A stretch of 64,000 bases of DNA from CBDDLJ01 sp965230635 (lineage in GTDB: Bacteria; Pseudomonadota; Gammaproteobacteria; UBA1113): assembly GCA_965230635.1 (NCBI GenBank), contig CBDDLJ010000022.1:62001-126000 (forward strand), written 5' to 3'. Positions 54,701 through 63,170 of this stretch are shown here, in pieces; the stretch's first letter is position 1; each line of letters begins with the position of its first letter. Both the position numbers and the translations under genes were made by a program. The notes below the pieces were generated by a model. That model did no database searches, was not told the DNA's origin, and saw only the letters and a list, made by a program, of their open reading frames with translations.

Positions 54701-57178
54701 AATGACTCCAGCTGCAATTAACTCACCGATACGCCATTTATCCATTTGCGATTCCCAGCGCTCAAACAGGCCATGCTTAGTCGCCATATCACTCAAAAGC
54801 CCCAAGTGCTCTCGTAACATCGCCATTTTAATCCGCTTAGCCTCATCAATACCCTCTTTATGCGCAATAATTTTGCCGCGAGCCGCTGCCATGATACCAG
54901 CAAACGTAAGTTTCACCGGACCAGCAGGATCGCTGCACGTCGGTAGCCGCCTAATCGCAGAAGTAAGCTCCTCACCCAGCGCAGCAATCACTTCACGGCC
55001 CCAATAAGAAAGCTGCTTTGTGCTGCCATCTTTAACAAATTCCTGCATACACTGAAGAAATCCCCCTTTTTCCTCCGCTGGCAGTGTTGGATAACTCCTT
55101 AATAACCGATACAACGCTTCATCATCGGGGTAACGTTGACGCCAGCCTTGCAATGCAATATTCGTGGGTGAATCAATCGTGATAACTCGTGGTTCATCCG
55201 CTATCGTCTGCGTGACTTCACTCATCTTAAGCAACTTACGATCGGCCAGTGTGATTAGTGTGTTGATAAGCTCTGTCTGTAACGTACTGAGTTGCGGTTG
55301 TAAAGACAACAAATATTGCGCTGCAGTTAAACGCACCAATTGATGACTGGCCTCTGGCTGGTTTATTGACTGTTGGTAATAGTTGATTAATAACTGCACT
55401 GTCTTTTTCTGCAAGGTCGCTTTTGTCGCCGGCATCTCTATCCCTTGGATGGGCATATCATAAACTGCCATTAATGTGCGCATGACCCCCACTTGGGCAT
55501 TGCTATTTTTCAGCCATAACCGGCTTTTATCATTATCTTCAATTGGCAGTCTCAGGGACATCAACGCATTGTCCCACAATGAGTATTGCGGTAATACCTC
55601 GCCGATAAAGTGTGCCTGCCATTTTTTTAACGCAGTAAAATAGGGCTGGTTGCAATGGCAGTAACGGTAGATTGTTCCAGCGTGTCGCCACAAATGTTGT
55701 AATAATCCCACCGCTGCATTTATCGCACTACCGATGGAAGCATCTGGGTCACTCACTGCGCCTATAACAGCGTCACCAATACCCGCAGCCTGTAGCAACA
55801 AGGTACCAGTGATTCTGGCATAGTGCGCGCGTTGTTGCCACGGCATTTCCTCCGCGGTAAAGTGCGTCAAACTCTCCAACGCATACTCAACGGTCGCACC
55901 GATATCTATCCACTGACATTGCGCCACTTTATCTTCTGTCTGTGTGTCGATAGCTTGCAATCGGTGCTTTAAATTATGCAGCGCCGCTTTAATCGGGGCC
56001 AAGTGTAATGCCTGACTCACATGGATTACCTGTTTACTAATCATCGCAGCTAATGTTTGGTACAATGTATTGAGCACCAGGCACATCATCGCAATGTCCG
56101 GGGCATGCAAGCCTTGCATTTGTTTTACTAACAATGACGTTATTTGTCTTAATTGCGTCTCCGTTAACTTGTCCTCTGCTTTCATCAGGCCTAGCTTAGT
56201 TACGGCAGATTCATCCAAAAAATCTAACGGGTTGTCAGCAATGAGCTTAAACAACTGCTTTATCAGTAGTTGCATGGTCTTATTACTTAAGCCTGCGCCC
56301 AATAAGATAACGCTCTGTTTTAGCGACGATTCACTTAATGTCATTTCATGTGCAATTATGTTATCCTGAATAATATCTTCAATGTCATGCAAGTGTTGTT
56401 TGGCCAGCTCATCCTCAGGATGTTGCAAGCAACGATGCTTTTGCAATTGATACGCCTGCACCAGCTTCTCCGTATTGGCAAATGGCACCACTGAAAATAA
56501 TGCTGTTATCTTCGGTGTTAACTCTGGCGCTGCCGAGAGGGAAGCTGGGCCTATCTCGACTGGCTCATCCACAGAGCCGGCAGGAGTTGCGATAGAAGGT
56601 ATCTGATTCACAGTAGTATTTGCCAACGGTGTTGATGCTGATTCCGACAATCCGGCTAAAATGGTTTGATATTTCTGAATCGCTGCATTGCGCTCTGTAT
56701 CTGCCCAGTCTGTCATTTGATGACAAACAGCGATTAATTTTTCTAAACAATCGCGCATCGTTGGGATCAGCGCAGGTGCTTCTTGTTTTTTTAATTGCTT
56801 CCAAGCTTGCTGATAGGCAAAAAACTGACTATCCGCATCATGATGACTTGTCATCCCTTCCTCTATAAGACAACGTACTTTTGTCAACAAGGCTTTTTCT
56901 TCTGGTGACAGCAACGGCGGCAGTTTGTCTAGCGCAGTTTGATATTTTGCAATAACCGCATCACGTTCCGCATCATCCCAAGATGTTATCTGACGGCAAA
57001 TAGTGATTAATTTTGTTAAACAGTCTCGCTGCCTAGCATAATACGCCGGATCATCCAGATGCTTCAATAGCTTCCAAGCACGGCCATAAACAATAAACTG
57101 ACTCTTGGCGTTTGTCTTTTCGCTGGCTTGTGCCATATACTCATCTGCTTTTCTCACTTGTGCTGCAGTTGGTAACAT
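48776..57178 (-). CDS. Giant NACHT protein with ankyrin and HEAT-like repeats
   Basis: 2800 residues, STAND/NLR-like layout. Residues 1-180 carry a duplicated 85-residue helical unit (QFIVYGRAWKLLK... and QFFAYQQAWKQLK...). A helical region follows to about 1000. Ankyrin repeats lie at about 1010-1290 (GKTPLMLAIQSGDDALCRQL). The NACHT has Walker A VVVSGAAGVGKTTLSDY (near 1390), Walker B LLMIEGLDELP (near 1485) and VTTRPYAIANL (sensor region). FLHLSFQEFLAAWVI closes the NACHT-associated part. Degenerate HEAT-like units of about 42 residues (KMDTVLALIKNEDL.ESVR) fill about 1840-2650, ending in a tail with IPAYLIVPIYE. GAAGGAGT precedes the ATG. Similar bacterial NACHT proteins act in phage defence; an effector role in host cells is the alternative. 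Confidence 0.9.
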   Translation of the reverse strand: MLPTAAQVRKADEYMAQASEKTNAKSQFIVYGRAWKLLKHLDDPAYYARQRDCLTKLITICRQITSWDDAERDAVIAKYQTALDKLPPLLSPEEKALLTKVRCLIEEGMTSHHDADSQFFAYQQAWKQLKKQEAPALIPTMRDCLEKLIAVCHQMTDWADTERNAAIQKYQTILAGLSESASTPLANTTVNQIPSIATPAGSVDEPVEIGPASLSAAPELTPKITALFSVVPFANTEKLVQAYQLQKHRCLQHPEDELAKQHLHDIEDIIQDNIIAHEMTLSESSLKQSVILLGAGLSNKTMQLLIKQLFKLIADNPLDFLDESAVTKLGLMKAEDKLTETQLRQITSLLVKQMQGLHAPDIAMMCLVLNTLYQTLAAMISKQVIHVSQALHLAPIKAALHNLKHRLQAIDTQTEDKVAQCQWIDIGATVEYALESLTHFTAEEMPWQQRAHYARITGTLLLQAAGIGDAVIGAVSDPDASIGSAINAAVGLLQHLWRHAGTIYRYCHCNQPYFTALKKWQAHFIGEVLPQYSLWDNALMSLRLPIEDNDKSRLWLKNSNAQVGVMRTLMAVYDMPIQGIEMPATKATLQKKTVQLLINYYQQSINQPEASHQLVRLTAAQYLLSLQPQLSTLQTELINTLITLADRKLLKMSEVTQTIADEPRVITIDSPTNIALQGWRQRYPDDEALYRLLRSYPTLPAEEKGGFLQCMQEFVKDGSTKQLSYWGREVIAALGEELTSAIRRLPTCSDPAGPVKLTFAGIMAAARGKIIAHKEGIDEAKRIKMAMLREHLGLLSDMATKHGLFERWESQMDKWRIGELIAAGVIEATVAPIISPHEVDVEILSGQAETAVLAASTMETQPLVVHRSDTVSRGAGAAAAAPHPFASYSQVDNSTIFIFGHLSVDPQFPIDTLLDKLAALLRSSRQGLSLELMQLAERFSASGTSERALYCYAAAYCVHLQDQSPCPPTLVPCIERLLNTLADTGFATDAGLRCMQKPNNVEGETWLHYFITTYPAPHLIDYLLNQQQYRWQLQAHYRGKTPLMLAIQSGDDALCRQLLAHGATTAGCDGAGNTCLHLACQQGFSKVIPDLLAATKPLSMEVVGPLNTAGDTVLHALCVSGCHEWGCYEDILRYFPSAVNQRNLAGYFPLQLAACHAPLEIFTELQAKTTVVLSAGEDGKTCLHLAAEFGNAAIVRLLATQGEVNALDRAQCTPLHLAARVRQLGHGHNVDDYRQVFIALLQHGADETLTNGQGQTVRDMVLQCQEIQAVFEQVWAQLAPQRLLQRWQTQCAAYYTQPSFVKKRLFDTDYFSLADYFVNLQLVKEVKRSASASTTNQNKPLIRPLRERDRDLEGKKTAIALSDIFKPAQYQDTQDMLPGAVNTVVVSGAAGVGKTTLSDYIAYQWALAQQEQGISGLWSDFDAVLIIHCRSLHPETLGPDIQEWDIVQLLRRACWGELELSIAEAKQILSRLREKPANCLLMIEGLDELPTFARGSAWYKLLVQLFRLPFKKLVTTRPYAIANLQQWLRYDGLIEIQGFSEKDVSVFFKHNLKDTEEPALLIEKLKQNKDLWSIAHIPINAYLLKSWWQTSCRHKRQVELTQLSVSELYLSLIVNVCRRYLERDGCLDENALLDDVIILKDPVINLLLQTLGCWAFEGLRQDTTQLSIRWLKGIESAEENPTLLAENRLPFIKVQYLKTLGLLKKIGKEINNQQSYEFLHLSFQEFLAAWVIKDYLSCGTEAQKLSVGKVIKAYKYHPNFTLVWPFVAGLLKPYPDAQETFFQLLLQAPRDWVGVAEEDLFIRCLEASLSLDNSIELLEGKQQSLMRFIDQRLKKLHAMPDKLQERFQDILKPCYQIQRCLFDSIATLLVDNKVKKSVRVSFAWSLGAYISQDFDKMDTVLALIKNEDLDESVRYALVCNFAKCLSLDSGKLDTALALMKDEGVNMDTRVAFASKLAAQILQCSSKLLDEILLLIKNEQVSRRVRYQLVDDFIKRIFQDSDKLDVVLALIKNEQVNRKTRIMCARSLAQHIPQDSDKVDTMLTLIKNDEVNEAVRITIACVLVRRILGKNQVFLSLKKEKVAEKSRVAFAWDVVMHISENSKKIDAVFSLIRDRVLDTNDSIALAFSLVTYLSQNSNTVDAVWILLANEQESQRARLTLAHGLVKHILQDSDKMDIHVVFSFLEKEAVKENIRIVLARGLAAHISRIFEMDAILVFLENEALNKNVRAALASRLVLDNLQASDKMGVVLAFLENQTVNKDVRAALANCLALDKFQASDKLNAVLALFENEAVNKDIRIALAKNLAKYLYQHCEKQDIVWMLLKDEGVNENVRSKLAYHFVSHISSDFEKVDAVCKLLANDKMNGKVRIKIALGLVDSISQARYTSLDYDKVDAIWALLIDKKTDKYVFSCIRIRLAYELIRRMPMSSDKLDVILNFLTNQKVNEYIHDNFDIEEAHFDFYSIRSYLLDLLDIVDNLSANILPGCEKKVDTILALLENEQVNEHVRVAFARGLIMHRSGVYRKMSTSKKLLNRQVKKEIRATLANKMDKVLALIKNRKVEKEIRVLLARNLVLCVSQDSDKMDTVLALLDNEEENKEVRITIALGLVMHTTQYFIKINAMLRLLAYEDMTVSDRAQLARRLVPHLSKWPEKIKLFLKGILLKSHHDNVDISSDIDIPAYLIVPIYEQTDAKGRRYIIKQLLKNNVVLVEQQDKIMVIEAGQVNSLSLASSAIKRIKQDLFDEYDVGIDHSASLLPEYSLISNSQAANLSSSQDCEVIIESSSEIGTNGAGFHNAGCPKQAH

Positions 57179-57552
57179 ACGCTGACTCCTTCAATGCCAT
57201 CCTACTAAGCGGACAATATATGCTCTGCGCCTCTTGCTATGTGTGCACACCTCATACTACCAAACCAGTGGTCAATTGCAAAGAGGCGATAACAAAACAG
57301 CTTTTTGAATAAACGGCAGCTTAACAAAATAGCAAAAACATTGATTAACTACCTTAGTTTCTCACTACCAATACCCATTTCTTGCATAGAAAAAGTAAAT
57401 ATGAGCTATTTTTATACTGAAAATTTAAAATTGCTGATACATGGCTGCAGTAATGTTGACCGGCTTACTCGACACGCGCCCCTTAGATTTTTATGCTCTG
57501 CTCAATAGGGCTGAGTCTTAAAAAAATCTTTTTGTTGATGCTATGAGGTGCG
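57179..57552. other. Gap between the two NACHT genes
   Basis: 374 bases. Short ORFs here show no family resemblance and no ribosome sites. It presumably holds the promoter of the 2800-residue gene and the 3' end of the paralogue transcript, but I cannot point to either. Confidence 0.4.
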
Positions 57553-57870
57553 CTAGGGAGTCATCGCTGTAAATAAGCACTGTGGAGGTTGAGAGCGCTG
57601 TGTCTCTTGCATATCATCCATTGCTAAACGGCAGAATTTCATATCCTGTTTAATTTTCTCAAACGATGCCGATAATTCTGGCGATAATTCCAACGGTTTG
57701 GTCTGCCCAGCTTGCATTACCCATACCTTCCCTTCACGTTCAATGAGCAAGATGCGCTGTTTTAATAATTGTTTTATCAGATACTCGCGGACATCTTCAT
57801 TATCATTATAACGATCAAGAATTAAGTAAAGCGGAATATTCATGTCTGTCAGTAAGCATCGATTATACAT
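57553..57870 (-). CDS. C-terminal tail of the second NACHT/HEAT protein (separate frame)
   Basis: A 105-codon frame reading MNIPLYLILDRYNDNEDVRE, YLIKQLLKQRILLIEREGKV and WVMQAGQTKPLELS. It aligns with the last 130 residues of the 2800-residue protein (IPAYLIVPIYEQTDAKGRRY, IIKQLLKNNVVLVEQQ). The frame is open upstream as LAKAIAEQLPQFPNKRENFL, that is, one more HEAT-like unit, up to a run of eight A (57961-57968, T on the coding strand). It is therefore the detached 3' end of the gene at 57932-64000, not an independent gene. Confidence 0.7.
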   Translation of the reverse strand: MYNRCLLTDMNIPLYLILDRYNDNEDVREYLIKQLLKQRILLIEREGKVWVMQAGQTKPLELSPELSASFEKIKQDMKFCRLAMDDMQETQRSQPPQCLFTAMTP

Positions 57871-57931
57871 ATCTTTATCAAGTAATATGTCTAGAAAATT
57901 CTCCCTCTTATTTGGAAACTGAGGTAACTGC

Positions 57932-60900
57932 TCAGCGATAGCCTTTGCCAGCTGGACACGAAAAAAAACCCTCTATATGCCCATCTTTCAGCAAGTCCAA
58001 TGCCAAATCAAACATCTCTCCCCTTTTATTCGGCAACAGATGTAACTGGGCAACTAAACCCTCAGCTAGCTTGCAATAAATCATACCATCTACATCTTTA
58101 TTCTTAAGACATGCCAACACCACATCAATCACCTCTTCCCCTTTATTCGGCAGCAGAGGTAACTGGGTAACGAAATCTTCAGCTAAATTGGCGAGGATGT
58201 CACCATTTACTTCTTTATCCTTCAGCAAAGCCAGCACCGCATCGCATGCCTCGTTCACCTTATCTGGGTACTGAGGTAATTGGGTGATGAAAGCCTTTGC
58301 CAGCTTGCACAGAATCTCACCTTTTACGCCACTATTTTTCAATAAAGTTATTACTATATTAAACACCTCAACTTTAGACAGCAACTGGAGTAACCGAGCA
58401 ACTAAACTCTCAGTTAGCTTGTAACAAACCACACTGTCTACATCTTTATTCTTAAGACATGCTAGCACCGCATCAAACACTTTTCCCCCTTTATTCGGCA
58501 GCAGGGGTAACTGGGTAACGAAATCTTCAGCTAAATTAGCGAGGATATCACCACTTACTTCTTTATCCTTCAGCAAAGCCAGCACTGCATCGCATGCCTC
58601 GCTCACCTTATCTGGGTACTGAGGTAATTGGGTGATGAAAGCCTTTGCCAGCTTGCACAGAACCTCACCTTTTACGCCACTATTTTTCAACAAATCTATT
58701 ATCGTATCGAATCTCTGTTTCTTTTTATTCAGAAATTTGAGTAACTGGGTAACAAAAGCCTGGGCTATATCACATCTCTCATTCACCTTACTCGGCAACT
58801 GGGCGACAAACTTCATTGCCAGCTCAGCACGCACCCTACTATCTACGTCCTCATCCTTCAGCAAGGTGATTACTGCCTCAAACACTTTTTCCTCTCTATC
58901 TGGTAACTTGGTAACGTAAGCATTAGTTAGTATGCAGCGAGCCTTTTTATCTATGGCCTCATTTTTCATCAAGGCCAGCACTGCATCATGTATCTCCCCC
59001 ATTTTATTCGGTAATATATCATGTAAGCCGGGAAACAGATCGACAACAAATCTTTTAGCCAGCTCGCAGCGATACCACGCATGGATATGCTTATTCTTCA
59101 GCAGGGCTGTCAATTTATCATATACCTCTTCCCGTTTATTCGGCAACAGTACGAGTAACCGTGCGACAAAAGCCTTTACCATCCTGTAACGGCTTTCATC
59201 ATACTCATTCTTTAGCAAGGTGATCACTGCTTCAAACACTTCTTCCCATTTATTCAGCAATTGAGGCAACTGGAGAAGCCCTGTAATCCAGAACGCTAGC
59301 TCCGTACAAACCAGCACATCGACGTTCTTATCCTTCACCAAGGCCAACACCGCATTTATTGCTCCTTGCTCTTTATCTGGTAATTGAGATAGCTGGGTAA
59401 CAAAGGCGTCAGTCATTATGCAACGATACCATCTATCTATATCCTTATCTTTCAGAAAATTCATCACCGTATCACATACCTCGGTCGCCCTCTCTGGATA
59501 CTGGGGTAACTGGGCAAGAAAACTTTCAGTCAACCTGCAGCGGACCCGGTCATCGACTTCCTTATCTTTCAGTAAGGCCAGCACCGCATCTAACACCCCT
59601 TTTCCTTTCTCTGGCAACTGGGGTAACTGGGCGACAAAGATCTTTGCCAGTTTAAAGCAAGCTTGCCAATCGACATCCTTATTCTTCAGCAAGGCTAGCA
59701 CCGCATCTAACACTTCTTTTCCTTTCTCTGGCAACTGAGGTAACTGGGGTAACTGGACAAGAAACCCTTCAGCCAGCTTGCAGCGAACCCATCCATCAAC
59801 ATTCGCATTTTTCAGCAAGCCCAGCACCGCATCGTATGCCTCGTTCACCTTATCCAGAAACCAGGGTAACTGAGCAACGTAGGCTTCAGCCAGCCCGCCG
59901 CGAAATCCTTTATCGATATCCTTATCCTGCAGTAAGGCCAGCATCACATCGCATACCCCGTTCACCTTATCTGGAAACTGCGGCAACTGGGTAAAAAAAC
60001 CTTCAGCCAGACTGCCGCGAACCCATCCATCAACTTCCTTATCCTGCAACAAGGCCAGCACCAAATCAAACACTCCTTTTCCTTTGTCTGGCAACTGGGG
60101 TAACTGTGCAACGAAGGCCTTTGCCAGCTTACAGCAAGCCCGCCAGGCGATGTTCTTATCCTTAACCAAGGTCAGTACAATATCGCACCCCTCTCTCATC
60201 TTATCTGGAAACTGGGGTAACTGGGTAAGAAAAATTTTAGCCAACTTACAACGAACCCATCCATCGATGTCCTTATTCTTCAGCAAGCCCAGCACCGCAT
60301 CTAACGTTCCTTGCCCTTCATCTGGCAATTGGGTAAGAAAAATTTCAGCTAGCTCGCAACGAACCCCGCTATCGATATCCTCATCCTTCAACAAGTCCAG
60401 CGCCATATAGCTTCCCTTATCCGGAAACTGAGCAACGAAAGCCTTTGCCAGTCTGCTGCGAACCCATTCATCAACATCCTTATCTTTCAGCAAGGCCAGC
60501 ACCAAATCAAACACTCCTTTTCCTCTACCTAGCAACTGGGGGAGCTGAGCGACAAAGGCCTTTGTCAGCTTACAGCAAGCCCGCCGGGGGATGTTCTTAT
60601 CCCTCATCAAGATCAGTACAATATTACACCCTTCTGTCATCTTATCTGGAAACTGGGGTAACTGGGTAAGAAAAATTTTAGCCAGCTTACAGCGAACCCA
60701 TCCATCGACGTCCTTATTCTTCAGCAAGCCCAGCACCGTATCTAACATTCCCTGCCCTTCATCTGGCAATTGGGCAAGAAAAACTTCAGCCAGATCGCAG
60801 CGAACCCCCTTATCGATATCCTCATCCTTCAACAAGTCCAGCGCCATATAGCTTCTCTTATCCGGAAACTGAGCAACGAAAGCCTTTGCCAGCTTAATGC

Positions 60901-63094
60901 GAGTCCAACTAGCATCCTTATCTTTTACCAAAGCCTTTGCCAGCTTAGCACGAGACCAAATAGCAACATCTTTATCTTTCACCAATGTCAGCACTAAATC
61001 GCATGCCTTATTCACCTTATCTGGAAACTGAGGTAACCGAGCAACGAAAGCCTTTGCCAACCTGCCGCGAACCCATCCATCAACATCCTTATCTACCATC
61101 AAGGCCATTACTAAATCGCATGCCTTATTCACTTTATCTGAATACTGAGGCAACTGAGCAATGAAGTCTTTTGCCAGATCAGCACGATTCCAACGCTCAA
61201 CATTCTTGTCTTTCAGAAAAGCCAATACCGCATCGTATCCTTTGTCTATCTTATTTGAAAACTGTGACAACTGTGCAATAAAGGCCTTAGCCAGCCAATA
61301 TCGTAATCCATCTTTTATGTTCCCATTCTTCAACAAGGCTATTACCGTTTCACATCTCTCCTCCATTTTATTCGGAAACTTGAGTAACTGGGCAATAAAA
61401 ATTAACTCCATATCTATTCTATTCACCTTGTTCGAAAACTTGATTAACTGGTCTACAAAGGCCTCTACCAGTTCGGCACATGCCCTACTATCTAAGCCTT
61501 CATTCTTCAGCAAGGCGATCACTTCCTCAAACGCCCCTTCTTTTCCACTCAGCAAATTACCAATGTAGTAAACAACAATAAGCTTGCCAGGAACCTTGTT
61601 ATCTATGGCCTCATTTTTCACTAAGGCCAGCACCGCATCATGTATCTCCTCCATTTTATTTAGTAATATATTATGAAAGTCGGGAAACAGATCGACAACA
61701 AATGTTTTGGCCAGCTTGCAGCGATACCGCACATGGACATCCTTATTATTTAGCAGGGCCGTCAATTTATCGTATACCTCTTCCCATTTGTTCGGCAACA
61801 GTACGAGTAACCGTGCGAAAAAGGCCTGTGCCAGCTTGTCATGGGTTTCATCATACTCATTCTTTAGCAAGATAATCACTGCTTCAAATACTTCTTCCCA
61901 TTTATTGAGCAACTGGGGCAACTGGAGAATATCAGTAACACAGAACCGAGCTATCGTAGCGCGATCCCGACTATCTACTTTCTTATTCTTCAGCAAAATC
62001 AGCACAGCATTTAATGCTCCTTGCTCTTTATCTATCAACTGGGGTAACTGGGCAACGAAAACTTTAGCCAGCTTGTAGCGACCCCAACCCTCAGCATCCA
62101 TAACTCTCATCAAGGCAATCACTACTTCGCACGACTCATTTACTTTATCTGGCAACTGGAGTAACTGAGTGATAAAGGCCTTTGCTAGCTTGTAGCGAAC
62201 CCATCCACTAACATCCTTATCCTTTAGCAAAGCCAACACCGCATCTAATACCTCTCTTTTGTCTGGCAACTGGGGTAACTGAGCGACAAAGGCCTTTGCC
62301 AGCCTGCTGCGAACCCTTCCATCAGCATCCTTATCCTTTAGCAAAACCAGCAACGCATCTAACACTTCTCCTTTGTCTAGTAGCTGAGGTAACTGGGGTA
62401 ACTGAACGACGAAGGCCTCTGCTAGCTTGTAACGAATACCGCAGACGATGTCCTTATCCTTCACCAAGGTCAGCATCATATCGCATCCCTCGCTCATCTT
62501 ATCTGGAAACTGAGGTAACTGGGTAATAAAATGTTCAACCAGCTCGCAGCGAACCCTTCCATCGCCGTCCTCATGTTTAAACAAAGCCAGCACCTTATCA
62601 CATCTTTCATTTATCTTATTAGGATACTGAGGTAACTGGGCCATGAAGGTCCTAGCCAGACTGCCGCGAGCCCATCTATCGATATCCTTATTCTTCAGCA
62701 AGTCTATTATTACATTGCAAGCCTCATTTATTTTATCTGGATACTGGGGCAAATAGACAACGACTGCTTCTGCCAGCTTAGCGCGAACTGTACCAGTTAC
62801 TTTATCATGTCTCAATATTGAGAGCACACCATCGAACACCTCTTTCCGTCCATTCTGCATCTTGGCAATAGCAGTCGTCGCTAGCATAGTGAGAACATTC
62901 CCTGGCAAACCCCTAGATTGAAGCATCATTAAAACTTCATCAACACAATAATGTAGAATAAGAGGACAGGATATGAATGACTTGACGAAATAATTTTGAG
63001 TATCACTGCGTCTACATCTTAATTGCTTAATGCCGCGCAACAAGCGTTGTTGCATCGGACTTAGTTGGCTATTTGGCAATAAACTCGCCTCCAA
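57932..63094 (-). CDS. HEAT-like repeat region of the second NACHT protein
   Basis: 1720 codons with no domain other than about 40 tandem units of 38-42 residues (pattern QFPDKVNEACDAVLALLKDK, then DVDGWVRCKLAKAFVAQLP). They match the repeats of the 2800-residue paralogue. The apparent start is a TTG in the middle of LIHCLEASLLPNS, homologous to an internal segment of the paralogue, so it is not a true start. Both edges are frameshifts in homopolymers. The repeats are much more alike than in the paralogue, with block duplications of 348, about 438 and about 330 bases. Likely one sensor-type array of an NLR-like protein. Confidence 0.75.
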   Translation of the reverse strand: MEASLLPNSQLSPMQQRLLRGIKQLRCRRSDTQNYFVKSFISCPLILHYCVDEVLMMLQSRGLPGNVLTMLATTAIAKMQNGRKEVFDGVLSILRHDKVTGTVRAKLAEAVVVYLPQYPDKINEACNVIIDLLKNKDIDRWARGSLARTFMAQLPQYPNKINERCDKVLALFKHEDGDGRVRCELVEHFITQLPQFPDKMSEGCDMMLTLVKDKDIVCGIRYKLAEAFVVQLPQLPQLLDKGEVLDALLVLLKDKDADGRVRSRLAKAFVAQLPQLPDKREVLDAVLALLKDKDVSGWVRYKLAKAFITQLLQLPDKVNESCEVVIALMRVMDAEGWGRYKLAKVFVAQLPQLIDKEQGALNAVLILLKNKKVDSRDRATIARFCVTDILQLPQLLNKWEEVFEAVIILLKNEYDETHDKLAQAFFARLLVLLPNKWEEVYDKLTALLNNKDVHVRYRCKLAKTFVVDLFPDFHNILLNKMEEIHDAVLALVKNEAIDNKVPGKLIVVYYIGNLLSGKEGAFEEVIALLKNEGLDSRACAELVEAFVDQLIKFSNKVNRIDMELIFIAQLLKFPNKMEERCETVIALLKNGNIKDGLRYWLAKAFIAQLSQFSNKIDKGYDAVLAFLKDKNVERWNRADLAKDFIAQLPQYSDKVNKACDLVMALMVDKDVDGWVRGRLAKAFVARLPQFPDKVNKACDLVLTLVKDKDVAIWSRAKLAKALVKDKDASWTRIKLAKAFVAQFPDKRSYMALDLLKDEDIDKGVRCDLAEVFLAQLPDEGQGMLDTVLGLLKNKDVDGWVRCKLAKIFLTQLPQFPDKMTEGCNIVLILMRDKNIPRRACCKLTKAFVAQLPQLLGRGKGVFDLVLALLKDKDVDEWVRSRLAKAFVAQFPDKGSYMALDLLKDEDIDSGVRCELAEIFLTQLPDEGQGTLDAVLGLLKNKDIDGWVRCKLAKIFLTQLPQFPDKMREGCDIVLTLVKDKNIAWRACCKLAKAFVAQLPQLPDKGKGVFDLVLALLQDKEVDGWVRGSLAEGFFTQLPQFPDKVNGVCDVMLALLQDKDIDKGFRGGLAEAYVAQLPWFLDKVNEAYDAVLGLLKNANVDGWVRCKLAEGFLVQLPQLPQLPEKGKEVLDAVLALLKNKDVDWQACFKLAKIFVAQLPQLPEKGKGVLDAVLALLKDKEVDDRVRCRLTESFLAQLPQYPERATEVCDTVMNFLKDKDIDRWYRCIMTDAFVTQLSQLPDKEQGAINAVLALVKDKNVDVLVCTELAFWITGLLQLPQLLNKWEEVFEAVITLLKNEYDESRYRMVKAFVARLLVLLPNKREEVYDKLTALLKNKHIHAWYRCELAKRFVVDLFPGLHDILPNKMGEIHDAVLALMKNEAIDKKARCILTNAYVTKLPDREEKVFEAVITLLKDEDVDSRVRAELAMKFVAQLPSKVNERCDIAQAFVTQLLKFLNKKKQRFDTIIDLLKNSGVKGEVLCKLAKAFITQLPQYPDKVSEACDAVLALLKDKEVSGDILANLAEDFVTQLPLLPNKGGKVFDAVLACLKNKDVDSVVCYKLTESLVARLLQLLSKVEVFNIVITLLKNSGVKGEILCKLAKAFITQLPQYPDKVNEACDAVLALLKDKEVNGDILANLAEDFVTQLPLLPNKGEEVIDVVLACLKNKDVDGMIYCKLAEGLVAQLHLLPNKRGEMFDLALDLLKDGHIEGFFSCPAGKGYR

Positions 63095-63170
63095 ACAATG
63101 TATCAGTAATTCACCTTCAATTATCCCTACCCAATCCTTAGGTGCTTTTGTAAAAAGCTGTATAAAAAAC

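Noticed and set aside
58632..62526. Numerous plus-strand ORFs (75-135 codons) opposite the HEAT-like array
   Set aside because: Repetitive shadow frames of the minus-strand repeats; similar to each other only because the repeats are.
57932..63094. Tandem periodic repeats as a possible CRISPR array
   Set aside because: The period is about 120 bases, fully coding, with no constant direct repeat and unique spacers.
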